Under the pieces are notes generated by a model that saw only the letters and a program-made list of their open reading frames with translations, did no database searches and was not told the origin of the DNA. Positions 1 through 12,844 of a stretch of 64,000 nt of DNA are shown here, in pieces. The DNA lies in the NCBI GenBank assembly GCA_964247055.1, contig OZ176055.1, forward strand, positions 3,968,001-4,032,000. Direction: 5' to 3'. The position numbers and the translations under genes were made by a program. The DNA comes from Paragordius varius (Eukaryota > Nematomorpha). Position 1 is the first letter of the stretch. Each line of letters starts with the position of its first letter.

Positions 1-993
1 TTTTTAGTGAAAGCTAGATACTCCATTCGACGAAAAATATTAATATATAATAACACTAGACAAAAATTTGATTTTTTTAAAGTGCTATGTTGTAAATTAA
101 AAATTTATATTATTAATGTACATAAATATATATTATTGGTTACTCAAGAATTTTTTTATTAGGGTTTATCATATTTTTTGGCTTCGATTTAACATTAAGC
201 TCGAAATTTTTATAAATTGAACTTTCAGATATATAGCCAGGTATTTTATATCTTTCGATGTTCAAAATTTTCAACTCATAAATAAGTGTTCACAACTAAT
301 TTGAAAATCATATAAATTAATTTAAATTAAGTATTAGGGTCACATTAGTATAAATAAAAATTATTTATTTTAATAAAAATCTATATTTACTAATAATTTT
401 AGGATATTAAAATGCATAGTTTATAACTGTAAATTTATCACATAATGGTTAGATAAGATCAAGAATGCATTAATCTTTATTTGTAATCTTTGGATATTTA
501 GAATTACAAGCCTTTAAAGGAAAATAATTTATATTAATAAGATGGTAATTAATATACAAAAATTTTCTGTTTTGAATGACATAAAAGCAATAAATAAGTG
601 TTTTAATAAAAAAAAATGTTTTTTGATATTTTTTATACATTCATTGCATCTACACATAGTATGAGCTACTTTCATCCATCACTTTTAAAAATATATTTAT
701 TGGAAAAAACGCTCTTGCTTGGCGAGTTTGTCGCTTTCTTTGTTCTATATGAAATTTCGATGTAAAACATATTACATTTTTTGGAGTTTTTATTACTCTT
801 TCTAATAATATTGAATAAATGGACATTTGTTGTATTTAAAAATATTTTTTAGTAAAATTTTGAAGAGGGCGCATAATTACAAAAGAGATTATAAAAAATT
901 CTTAGGTAGCATAATTTTTAATTTAGATTTGCTGTTAAAATAGTAGTTCATATCAGGCAAACTCAAACGACAGAAAATTTAAAAAATTAAACT

Positions 994-994
<1 letters not shown>

Positions 995-1018
<24 letters not shown>
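995..1018. repeat. (TA)n microsatellite
   Basis: About twelve TA dinucleotides in a row. The corresponding place in copy B (near 30970) has only a few, so the run length differs between the two copies. Confidence 0.85.
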
Positions 1019-1026
<8 letters not shown>

Positions 1027-1599
1027 AAAATTTGTCGTGGAAAACGCAAATTAGTGCCTTCCTGAAAATGTAGTTTTCCTAAAATCGCAAAGCCGAGGTT
1101 GCGCGATAAGTATTAAGTGCAAATAAATAAAAAAATGCACCAAATTTGGATTGTAAAAAATGCAATATGTTAAATGACAAAGAAATCAAAATTTATCAAA
1201 TTATATAAAAGTGTTTTTTATAGTATCTTAAAGCGTATCATACCGTTTACGCCATGCTTGAAATTACCAAGAAATACGGTTAAACAAAATATTTTCGATT
1301 TATCTAAATTTTAAAATTTATATTTGTAATTGTTTAGCTTCATATTATAGTTCATGATATAATAAATGATATTTTTTGGATAGAACTATTTAATTTTAGC
1401 AAAATACTTTATTGATATAATAAGCGAATTTTGCTACTTTTTGATATGGAGCAATTAACAAAAGTGGAAATGGCGTTTCTCATTGAAGGCTTTATACTGA
1501 AAGCATCATACTAATTCTGATACATTTTCTTCCATAAATATAATTCACATGAGTCTAATTTTATACACTCCGATTTTGTCCGCATAATATTATTTTTTT

Positions 1600-2095
1600 G
1601 TAATAAAATTAAAATTATACGGATAAAACATAAAAATTAAACGAAAAATATTTTTTTAAAATGACAATTATTCCTCTATAGAACTTGATATTGCTTACGT
1701 AACCTATATAATTAATATTTTAAAATATATAATATGATTGTTTTAAGACGCACTATATTCCTGCAACACAAATCGCAAAGTTATATGGTTTAGAAAAGGT
1801 AACACAAATGCTTTCATGAGTCGCATTTTTAAGAAAAAAGCGGCGTGCCGCATTCGATATATATAAATATATGGGGATTCGTAATTATTTTATTTCTTCA
1901 TATTCGTTGCCTATTGGATAAACTTATTCAGAATATTTGTTTAAAGAATATTAAGATTTTTTAAGTATAATTTTACGAATTTCGCGGGTCGAATATGATG
2001 TTCAAGATGTTGGACACTCCATGTTCAGAAAATATGATGAATCTTAAAAAAAATATTTGCTTTTATTTATTACGTTTTGTCTGTATAATTATAAT
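1600..2095. mobile_element. Degraded Tc1/mariner-type MITE inside left flank A
   Basis: The left part carries a terminus-like sequence (TTATACGGATAAAACATAAA). The right part carries the inverted counterpart (TTACGTTTTGTCTGTATAAT). These match the termini of the better preserved elements at 29498-29774 and 37210-37465. The outer CAGT ends are not clear, so the boundaries are approximate. The same piece is present in copy B (about 31550-31995), so it was inserted before the two copies separated. Confidence 0.5.
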
Positions 2096-2490
2096 TTTTA
2101 GAAATATATAGAGTTGGCAATAAACACAAATGATTGAAGTTTTTTTAATAGATCTTGCCAATAACTTTTAATTTGGTTTAAAATTTATGTTTTAAAAAAA
2201 TTAGGAGTATACGAAATCGCTCTTTTCTTCAATTATTTTTTCACAAGACATGAAAATCTGTACAAAATAACCTTACCATATCTCAATATTATATATGATT
2301 TAAATTTATTATTTTTGTATGATATAGTGACCCTATTTTTGGGGTTAAATATGGATAATAAAACATTAATTAAATATATTGCCTATAATGACAAATTTTT
2401 TTTGCAAATAAGTGTATTGTTACAAAATAATGGTGAGATAAGTGTATGAAAAAAATGTGTTATAACATTAGATGTTTCTGATGTAATGCT

Positions 2491-5400
2491 GAAGCCGCCA
2501 CTTTTAGTTATTAGGATAGATAGAGTGTAAAATGTGGGTTATTTTGGTTGAAAACTAATTCGAAACAGCTTTTAGCCGGACGGTTTGATGTATGACTTGG
2601 CCAACTTGATGCAACTCTATTAGATTATCCCATTTTTGTGTTTTATATCCATCCGTCACCGAAACTGCCACTTTCGCGTATTAGGATAGATAGAGTGTAA
2701 AATGTCGGTGGTTTTGGCTGAGAACTAATTCAAAACAGACTTTGCCGGACGGTTTAATGTATGACTTAAACCAACTTGATGCAACTCTATTAGATTATCC
2801 CATTTTTGTGTTTTACATCCATCCGTCACCGAAACTGCCACTTTCGAGTATTAGGATAGATAGAGTGTAAAATGTCGGTTGTTTTGGCTGAGAACTAATT
2901 CGAAACAGATTTTGTCGGACGGTTTAATGTATGACTTGGCCAACTTGATGCAACTGTATTAGATTATCCCATTTTTGTGTTTTACATCTATCCGTCACCG
3001 AAGCCGCCACTTTTAGTTATTAGGATAGATAGAGTGTAAAATGTGGGTTATTTTGGCTGAGAACTAATTAAAAACAGTTTTGTCCGGACGGTTTAATGTA
3101 TGACTTGGCCAACTTGATGCACCTGTCTTATTAGATTTTCCATTTGTGTTTTACATCCATCCGTCACCGAAACTGCCACTTTCGCGTATTAGGATAAATA
3201 GGAGTGTAAAATGTTGGTTGTTTTGGCCGAGAATTCGAAACAGACTTTGCCGGACGGTTTAGTGTATGACTTGGCCAACTTGATGCAACTGTCTTATTAG
3301 ATTTCCCATTTGTGTTTTACATCCATCCGTCACCGAAACTGCCACTTTCGAGTATTAGGATAGATAGAGTGTAAAATGTCGGTTGTTTTGGCTGAGAACT
3401 AATTCGAAACAGACTTTGCCGGACGGTTTAATGTATGACTTGGCCAACTTAATGCACCTGTCTTATTAGATTTCCCATTTGTGTTTTACATCCATCCGTT
3501 ACCGAAACTGCCACTTTCGAGTATTAGGATAGATAGAGTGTAAAATGTCGGTTGTTTTGGCTGAGAACTAATTCGAAACAGACTTTGCCGGACGGTTTAA
3601 TGTATCACTTGGCCAACTTAATGCACCTGTCTTATTAGATTTCCCATTTGTGTTTTACATCCATCCGTTACCGAAACTGCCACTTTCGAGTATTAGGATA
3701 GATAGAGTGTAAAATGTCGGTTGTTTTGGCTGAGAAGTAATGCGAAACAGACTTTGCCGGACGGTTTAGTGTATGACTTGGCCAACTTGATGCAACTGTA
3801 TATGATTATCCCATTTGTGTTTTACATCCATCCGTCACCGAAACTGCCACTTTCGAGTATTAGGATAGATAGAGCGTAAAATGTCCGTTGTTTTGGCTGA
3901 GAACTCATTAAAAACAGTTTTGTCCGGACGGTTTAATGTATGACTTGACCAACTTAATGCACCTGTCTTATTAGATTTCCCATTTGTGTTTTACATCCAT
4001 CCGTCACCGAAACTGCCACTTTCGCGTATTAAGATAGATAGAGTGTAAAATGTCGGTTGTTTTGGCTGAGAACTAATGCGAAAACACTTTGCCGGACGGT
4101 TTAGTGTATAACTTGGCCAACTTGATGCAACTGTATTAGATTATCCCATTTTTGTGTTTTACATCTATCCGTCAACGAAGCCGCCACTTTTAGTTATTAG
4201 AATAGATAGAGTGTAAAATGTGGGTTATTTTGGTTGAGAACTCATTAAAAACAGTTTTGTCCGGACGGTTTAATGTATGACTTGGCCAACTTAATGCACC
4301 TGTCTTATTAGATTTCCCATTTGTGTTTTACATCCATCCGTCACCGAAACTGCCACTTTCGCGTATTAGGATAGATAGAGTGTAAAATGTCGGTTGTTTT
4401 GGCTGAGAACTAATTCGAAACAGACTTTGCCGGACGGTTTAGTGTATGACTTGGCCAACTCAATGCACCTGTCTTATTAGATTTCCCATTTGTGTTTTAC
4501 ATCCATCCGTTACCGAAACTGCCACTTTCGAGTATTAGGATAGATAGAGTGTAAAATGTCGGTTGTTTTGGCTGAGAACTAATGCGAAAACACTTTGCCG
4601 GACGGTTTAGTGTATGACTTGGCTAACTTGATGCAACTGTCTTATTAGATTTCCCATTTGTGTTTTACATCCATCCGTTACCGAAACTGCCACTTTCGAG
4701 TATTAGGATAGATAGAGTGTAAAATGTCGGTTGTTTTGGCTGAGAACTAATGCGAAACAGACTTTGCCGGACGGTTTAGTGTATGACTTGACCAACTTAA
4801 TGCACCTGTCTTATTAGATTTCCCATTTGTGTTTTACATCCATCCGTCACCGAAACTGCCACTTTCGAGTATTAGGATAGATAGAGTGTAAAATGTCGGT
4901 TGTTTAAGCTGAGAACTAATGCGAAACAGACTTTGCCGGACGGTTTAGTGTATGACTTGGCCAACTTGATGCAACTGTCTTATTAGATTATCCCATTTGT
5001 GTTTTACATCCATCCGTCACCGAAACTGCCACTTTCGAGTATTAGGATAGATAGAGTGTAAAATGTCGGTTGTTTTGGCTGAGAACTAATTCGAAACAGA
5101 CTTTGCCGGACGGTTTAATGTATGACTTGGCCAACTTAATGCACCTGTCTTATTAGATTTCCCATTTGTGTTTTACATCCATCCGTTACCGAAACTGCCA
5201 CTTTCGAGTATTAGGATAGATAGAGTGTAAAATGTCGGTTGTTTTGGCTGAGAACTAATTCGAAACAGACTTTGCCGGACGGTTTAATGTATGACTTGGC
5301 CAACTTAATGCACCTGTCTTATTAGATTTCCCATTTGTGTTTTACATCCATCCGTTACCGAAACTGCCACTTTCGAGTATTAGGATAGATAGAGTGTAAA

Positions 5401-8400
5401 ATGTCGGTTGTTTTGGCTGAGAAGTAATGCGAAACAGACTTTGCCGGACGGTTTAGTGTATGACTTGGCCAACTTGATGCAACTGTATATGATTATCCCA
5501 TTTGTGTTTTACATCCATCCGTCACCGAAACTGCCACTTTCGAGTATTAGGATAGATAGAGCGTAAAATGTCCGTTGTTTTGGCTGAGAACTCATTAAAA
5601 ACAGTTTTGTCCGGACGGTTTAATGTATGACTTGACCAATTTAATGCACCTGTCTTATTAGATTTCCCATTTGTGTTTTACATCCATCCGTCACCGAAAC
5701 TGCCACTTTCGCGTATTAAGATAGATAGAGTGTAAAATGTCGGTTGTTTTGGCTGAGAACTAATGCGAAAACACTTTGCCGGACGGTTTAGTGTATAACT
5801 TGGCCAACTTGATGCAACTGTATTAGACTATCCCATTTTTGTGTTTTACATCTATCCGTCAACGAAGCCGCCACTTTTAGTTATTAGAATAGATAGAGTG
5901 TAAAATGTGGGTTATTTTGGTTGAGAACTCATTAAAAACAGTTTTGTCCGGACGGTTTAATGTATGACTTGGCCAACTTAATGCACCTGTCTTATTAGAT
6001 TTCCCATTTGTGTTTTACATCCATCCGTCACCGAAACTGCCACTTTCGCGTATTAGGATAGATAGAGTGTAAAATGTCGGTTGTTTTGGCTGAGAACTAA
6101 TTCGAAACAGACTTTGCCGGACGGTTTAGTGTATGACTTGGCCAACTCAATGCACCTGTCTTATTAGATTTCCCATTTGTGTTTTACATCCATCCGTTAC
6201 CGAAACTGCCACTTTCGAGTATTAGGATAGATAGAGTGTAAAATGTCGGTTGTTTTGGCTGAGAACTAATGCGAAAACACTTTGCCGGACGGTTTAGTGT
6301 ATGACTTGGCTAACTTGATGCAACTGTCTTATTAGATTTCCCATTTGTGTTTTACATCCATCCGTTACCGAAACTGCCACTTTCGAGTATTAGGATAGAT
6401 AGAGTGTAAAATGTCGGTTGTTTTGGCTGAGAACTAATGCGAAACAGACTTTGCCGGACGGTTTAGTGTATGACTTGACCAACTTAATGCACCTGTCTTA
6501 TTAGATTTCCCATTTGTGTTTTACATCCATCCGTCACCGAAACTGCCACTTTCGAGTATTAGGATAGATTGAGTGTAAAATGTCGGTTGTTTTGGCTGAG
6601 AACTAATGCGAAACAGACTTTGCCGGACGGTTTAGTGTATAACTTGGCCAACTTGATGCAACTGTATTAGATTATCCCATTTGTGTTTTACATCCATCCG
6701 TCACCGAAACTGCCACTTTCGAGTATTAGGATAGATAGAGTGTAAAATGTCGGTTGTTTTGGCTGAGAACTAATTCGAAACAGACTTTGCCGGACGGTTT
6801 AATGTATGACTTGGCCAACTTAATGCACCTGTCTTATTAGATTTCCCATTTGTGTTTTACATCCATCCGTTACCGAAACTGCCACTTTCGAGTATTAGGA
6901 TAGATAGAGTGTAAAATGTCGGTTGTTTTGGCTGAGAACTAATTCGAAACAGACTTTGCCGGACGGTTTAATGTATGACTTGGCCAACTTAATGCACCTG
7001 TCTTATTAGATTTCCCATTTGTGTTTTACATCCATCCGTTACCGAAACTGCCACTTTCGAGTATTAGGATAGATAGAGTGTAAAATGTCGGTTGTTTTGG
7101 CTGAGAAGTAATGCGAAACAGACTTTGCCGGACGGTTTAGTGTATGACTTGGCCAACTTGATGCAACTGTATATGATTATCCCATTTGTGTTTTACATCC
7201 ATCCGTCACCGAAACTGCCACTTTCGAGTATTAGGATAGATAGAGCGTAAAATGTCCGTTGTTTTGGCTGAGAACTCATTAAAAACAGTTTTGTCCGGAC
7301 GGTTTAATGTATGACTTGACCAATTTAATGCACCTGTCTTATTAGATTTCCCATTTGTGTTTTACATCCATCCGTCACCGAAACTGCCACTTTCGCGTAT
7401 TAAGATAGATAGAGTGTAAAATGTCGGTTGTTTTGGCTGAGAACTAATGCGAAAACACTTTGCCGGACGGTTTAGTGTATAACTTGGCCAACTTGATGCA
7501 ACTGTATTAGATTATCCCATTTTTGTGTTTTACATCTATCCGTCAACGAAGCCGCCACTTTTAGTTATTAGAATAGATAGAGTGTAAAATGTGGGTTATT
7601 TTGGTTGAGAACTCATTAAAAACAGTTTTGTCCGGACGGTTTAATGTATGACTTGGCCAACTTAATGCACCTGTCTTATTAGATTTCCCATTTGTGTTTT
7701 ACATCCATCCGTCACCGAAACTGCCACTTTCGCGTATTAGGATAGATAGAGTGTAAAATGTCGGTTGTTTTGGCTGAGAACTAATTCGAAACAGACTTTG
7801 CCGGACGGTTTAGTGTATGACTTGGCCAACTCAATGCACCTGTCTTATTAGATTTCCCATTTGTGTTTTACATCCATCCGTTACCGAAACTGCCACTTTC
7901 GAGTATTAGGATAGATAGAGTGTAAAATGTCGGTTGTTTTGGCTGAGAACTAATGCGAAAACACTTTGCCGGACGGTTTAGTGTATGACTTGGCTAACTT
8001 GATGCAACTGTCTTATTAGATTTCCCATTTGTGTTTTACATCCATCCGTTACCGAAACTGCCACTTTCGAGTATTAGGATAGATAGAGTGTAAAATGTCG
8101 GTTGTTTTGGCTGAGAACTAATGCGAAACAGACTTTGCCGGACGGTTTAGTGTATGACTTGACCAACTTAATGCACCTGTCTTATTAGATTTCCCATTTG
8201 TGTTTTACATCCATCCGTCACCGAAACTGCCACTTTCGAGTATTAGGATAGATTGAGTGTAAAATGTCGGTTGTTTTGGCTGAGAACTAATGCGAAACAG
8301 ACTTTGCCGGACGGTTTAGTGTATAACTTGGCCAACTTGATGCAACTGTATTAGATTATCCCATTTGTGTTTTACATACATCCGTCACCGAAACTGCCAC

Positions 8401-10440
8401 TTTCGAGTATTAGGATAGATAGAGTGTAAAATGTCGGTTGTTTTGGCTGAGAACTAATTCGAAACAGATTTTGCCGGACGGTTTAGTGTATGACTTGGCC
8501 AACTTGATGCAACTGTATTAGATTATCCCATTTTTGTGTTTTACATCTATCCGTCAACGAAGCCGCCACTTTTAGTTATTAGGATAGATAGAGTGTAAAA
8601 TGTCGGTTGTTTTGGCTGAGAACTAATTCAAAACAGATTTTGCCGGACGGTTTAATGTATGACTTGGCCAACTTGATGCAACTGTATTAGATTATCCCAT
8701 TTTTGTGTTTTACATCTATCCGTCACCGAAGCCGCCACTTTTAGTTATTAGGATAGATAGAGTGTAAAATGTGGGTTATTTTGGTTGAGAACTAATTAAA
8801 AACAGTTTTGTCCGGACGGTTTAATGTATGACTTGGCCAACTTGATGCACCTGTCTTATTAGATTTTCCATTTGTGTTTTACATCCATCCGTCACCGAAA
8901 CTGCCACTTTCGAGTATTAGGATAGATAGAGTGTATAATGTCGGTTGTTTTGGCTGAGAACTAATTCGAAACAGATTTTGTCGGACGGTTTAATGTATGA
9001 CTTGGCCAACTTAATGCAACTGTATTAGATTATCCCATTTTTGTGTTTTACATCCATCCGTCACCGAAACTGCCACTTTCGAGTATTAGGATAAGAGTGT
9101 AAAATATCGGTTGTTTTGGCTGAGAACTAATTCGAAACAGATTTTGTCGGACGGTTTAATGCATGACTTGGCCAACTTAATGCAACTGTATTAGATTATC
9201 CCATTTTTGTGTTTTACATCCATCCGTCACCGAAACTGCCACTTTCGAGTATTAGGATAGATAGAGTGTATAATGTCGGTTGTTTTGGCTGAGAACTAAT
9301 TCGAAACAGACTTTGCCGGACGGTTTAGTGTATGACTAGGCCAACTTGATGCAACTGTCTTATTAGATTTCCCATTTGTGTTTTACATCCATCCGTTACC
9401 GAAACTGCCACTTTCGCGTATTAGGATAGATAGAGTGTAAAATGTCGGTTGTTTTGGTTGAGAACTCATTAAAATCAGTTTTGTCCGGACGGTTTAATGT
9501 ATGACTTGGCCAACTTGATGCAACTGTCTTATTAGATTATCCCATTTTTGTGTTTTACATCCATCCGTCACCGAAACTGCCACTTTCGAGTATTAGGATA
9601 AGAGTGTAAAATGTCGGTTGTTTTGGCTGAGAACTAATTCGAAACAGATTTTGTCGGACGGTTTAATGTATGACTTGGCCAACTTAATGCAACTGTATTA
9701 GATTATCCCATTTTTGTGTTTTACATCCATCCGTCACCGAAACTGCCACTTTCGCGTATTAGGATAGATAGAGTGTAAAATGTCGGTTGTTTTGGCTGAG
9801 AACTAATTCGAAACAGACTTTGCCGGACGGTTTAGTGTATGACTAGGCCAACTTGATGCAACTGTCTTATTAGATTTCCCATTTGTGTTTTACATCCATC
9901 CGTCACCGAAACTGCCACTTTCGAGTATTAGGATAAGAGTGTAAAATGTCGGTTGTTTTGGCTGAGAACTAATTCGAAACCGATTTTGTCGGACGGTTTA
10001 ATGTATGACTTGGCCAACTTGATACTGTATTAGATTATCCCATTTTTGTGTTTTACATCTATCCGTCACCGAAACTACCACTTTCGCGTATTAGGATAGA
10101 TAGAGTGTAAAATGTCGGTTGTTTTGGCTGAGAACTAATTCGAAACAGACTTTGCCGGACGGTTTAGTGTATGACTTGGCCAACTTGATGCAACTGTCAT
10201 ATTAGATTTCCCATTTGTGTTTTACATCCATCTGTTACCGAAACTGCCACTTCCGAGTATTAGGATAGATAGAGTGTTAAATGTGGGTTATTTCGTTGAG
10301 AACTAGTTCGAAACAGCTTTTGCCGGACCGTTTAATGTATGACTTGGCCAACTTGATGCAACTGTCTATTTTATCCCATTATTGTTTTCCACATCCATCC
10401 GTCACCGAAGCCGCCACTTATGAGTATTAGGATGGATGGG
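2491..10440 (+). repeat. Satellite array A, ~168-bp monomer, about 47 copies
   Basis: The monomer period measured from GCCACTTTCG-type landmarks is 169-170 bp at the left (2667, 2837, 3006, 3175) and averages about 168 bp. The array is visibly GC-richer than its surroundings. Two monomer classes are interspersed. One has GCCACTTTCGAGTATTAG with GAAACAGACTTTGCCGGACG. The other has GCCACTTTTAGTTATTAG with AAAACAGTTTTGTCCGGACG. From about 3390 to 8440 the monomers form a ten-monomer higher-order unit: the marker GAGAAGTAATGCG recurs at 3732, 5419 and 7103. Edge monomers at both ends are the most diverged, as is usual for satellites. There are no long reading frames. Confidence 0.97.
3390..8440 (+). 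repeat. Ten-monomer higher-order repeat, about three units of ~1685 bp
   Basis: The rare variants GAGAAGTAATGCG (3732, 5419, 7103) and GTCAACGAAGCC (4171, 5858, 7542) recur with spacings of 1687 and 1684 bp. Between two successive markers ten monomers can be counted in the same order of variants. Units two and three share changes absent from unit one, for example TGACTTGACCAATTTAATGC, so they are the youngest pair. The register is lost after about 8450. Confidence 0.93.
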
Positions 10441-12033
10441 TGTAAGGTCTGTGATTTATTGTGTTAAAATTAAAAAAACATTAGATTTAATAAAATGATT
10501 GTTGAAATTATAGAAGCTCACTTTTTAAACAATTTGTTCACACGATCAAAAATATTTTATAGGCAAAATGTTTGAACTAAAGACAATTTTTTACAGAAAG
10601 AAAAATACTTTTAATAATCTAGATATTTAATACATAAATTATAATTCCAAAAAAATTTTTAATTGAGGTATATTAATTTACATATCTTTTGAGAAAATCG
10701 ACAAAATATACGGTTGATTTTTTTCATAATTTTTGTTATCTCTTTAGTGAATTACTCTAAATTTCGCTCACAAATATTAATAAAAATAAATATCTCAAAG
10801 TATTACCTTATATCAAAGATGGTAACTTATGATAGCTCAATTTTAAGAAATGTATTTACTCATTGTTTGACATCCACTACTATAGGGGTCTATTTACATG
10901 ACAATTAAATATTCTTATTTCATTAAATTGGCGATAACACTGATTATACAGGTCATAACATATGATATTCAGAATAATAAAATAAATTTGGCAGACGTAT
11001 GAACTTTAAATAATAAATAAATTTAATATACTCATTATACATAAGTTTTATAAAGAATTATTATAGGCCTATTAGTTAATCCAAATCAACACAACAATTA
11101 AAGGCTTGTGTTGGTGTTTGTAAGGAGACATCAAGGAACGTCAAGAAACAATTTTTTTAATTTATCACAATAGATTGCCAGATCAAGTGGAATTATTAAA
11201 ATATCGCTATAACATATAGTATACTTTGTGCGTATAGGCCATAAAAGTCACTCATTATACATTGAATAAACATTTATTCATCACGTTTTTTACCTAATAA
11301 AACTAACTGATAATAAAATTTATTAAATAAAACATGTTTAGTTAATGAATTCCCCTTAAAAATAATTTCCTTTTTTCGGTCTTTTGAGCCTTCCAATCTG
11401 TCGTTCAATTACCTAAATTTTATTAAATTTATTATAGACAAATTGTTGAACAGCATAATCATTTATTATTTTACGCACAGTTTTATAACAAGTTCTTTCA
11501 TTGTTGTGCCCATTCTTTCATCTATGGCTTTTTAACACAACGAATATTAGTTTTAGAAGTTATTATTTTAGAAAATCAAATACATGGTTGAAACTGATGA
11601 ATTGTCTAACCATAAATTAATAAAAAAAATGATTAAATCAAGGTTAATTATCTTATTCAAAAAAAACCTATTTCAAATCTTACATTAATGTTCCAGATAA
11701 TAATTAAATTTGTTTCAAATAATATTTTTGGATATAAAATAAGCTCAATTTTCACAATTTTGCAAAATTTGGTTTGTGAATTCCTGGCCTTTATCGCAAC
11801 CCAAGAAAATGACAACCTAATTTCGTCAGAACTGTTCTCTATTATAAAGAGCTATATTTATAAAAAAAAATGATTTAAAAATTAGTAATCTTGTCGGATA
11901 TAGTTTTTAATATTTCCACTATTTTTCATTTTGGTTCCAAATTATTATTTATGACCTTAAAATGTGGTCCCATTTGTGTGACATATTCCAATAATTTAAA
12001 TGCCAAGAAGTTTCAATTATGGATAAAAAGGTA

Positions 12034-12297
12034 CAGTAAAAACTGAACTTATGCGGACAAAACGTAAAAATAGAAAGACAAATTTTTTTAATAAAAGACA
12101 ACCATACTAATCTAAATCCTATATAAATTATTTATTCACAGTCGTTAAATATTTAATTTATTATGTTACCAATATATATCTCTGTTCCATACTTTTGCAA
12201 ATTTAAACAATGAGCTCTAATTTAAAAAATCGAGGTTTGAAAATGATTGTATTTTAAAAACATATTTGTCTTTACACATATAATTTTAATTTTTTAT
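12034..12297. mobile_element. Tc1/mariner-type MITE (copy in right flank A)
   Basis: It starts TA-CAGTAAAAACTG followed by GCGGACAAAACGTAAAA. The right end has decayed but still shows the inverted ATATAATTTTAATTTTTTATA. It is orthologous to 37210-37465, where both CAGT/ACTG ends and TA duplications are intact, so it predates the duplication. Confidence 0.65.
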
Positions 12298-12495
12298 ACC
12301 AAAACAAAAGAATTTGATTAATAAAGAATTAGGTAAAAATTGGGAAAAATTAAATTTAAAAATTTCCTTTTAATCGGACCATTAAACCGCCTCTAAAATA
12401 AGCATAATAATTTTAAGGGATGCAAACACCTATAAATAGCGTAGAAATTTTAAGTTAGTTTGATTTAAAAACCTGTCGTAGGTGTGTCGTCAATT

Positions 12496-12714
12496 TTAAT
12501 GGATAGATTTACTAAAACAAACTGTTCTGAATCCATCAATAATAGAACCGGCGAATATGAGTTCTTCAGCTTTAAGAGTACCAAGCAGTCTTGCTAATCT
12601 ACCACCTTCAATTAAAAAGCGAAATTCAAAAAAATTGGGTAATTTTAAAAGCGAAAAGCTCTTTAAGCATAAATCAATGAGTATATCTGCATTTTTTAGA
12701 AATATTTTTTCCAT
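12496..12714 (-). other. Short open frame (72 codons) in the repeat, possible captured gene fragment
   Basis: The frame starts at an ATG at 12714 and reads 72 residues, including GGRLARLLGTLKAEELIFAG. It is less AT-rich and less low-complexity than the surrounding flank, which is why it is noted. The matching sequence in copy B (about 39650-40030) is closed by stops and interrupted by about 190 bp, so it is not under obvious constraint. I do not recognise the protein. It may be a piece of a host or transposon gene carried inside the repeat, or a chance frame. Confidence 0.3.
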
Positions 12715-12844
12715 ATCGATGACAAATTATGATAATTTTTACCTGAAATCCTTCAATTTTTAATGGTTAGATTAAATGTAATGGAAAATCAAAATATGTT
12801 GTTGGCAAAAGATGTTTGATGTAACGGTCTACATACATTTTAAC

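Larger units (their letters stand above)
1..2490 (+). repeat. Left flank of large satellite-carrying repeat, copy A (cut by window start)
   Basis: This AT-rich stretch is repeated at 29981-32380 in the same orientation, with small indels but mostly near identity. The segment 1323-1547 reads as identical to 31281-31505. Position 1 already lies inside the repeat, so the true left end is outside the window. No open reading frame of note occurs. It contains an (AT)n run near 995-1018 and a degraded TIR-type insert (about 1600-2095). It leads directly into the tandem array at 2491, in the same way as in copy B, so flank and array form one repeat unit. Confidence 0.9.
10441..12763 (+). repeat. Right flank of large satellite-carrying repeat, copy A
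   Basis: This AT-rich stretch is collinear with 35586-37471 plus 39622-40060; a hAT element splits it in copy B. Homology stops after CTGAAATCCTTCAATTT (about 12763 and 40060), which marks the right end of the shared unit. It contains a MITE (12034-12297) and a small open frame on the minus strand (12496-12714). Confidence 0.88.

Noticed and set aside
2491-10440. Regularly spaced repeats as a CRISPR array
   Set aside because: Repeats are directly adjacent ~168-bp monomers without unique spacers, in eukaryotic DNA with introns. This is satellite DNA.
1-12763. Large repeat as a Polinton or other virus-like element
   Set aside because: No capsid, polymerase, integrase or protease similarity was seen in either copy; no long reading frames at all.
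1-12763. Tandem segmental duplication with a 29,980-bp offset
   Set aside because: Sequence after copy B does not continue as sequence after copy A; homology ends together at about 12763 and 40060, so only the repeat unit is shared.
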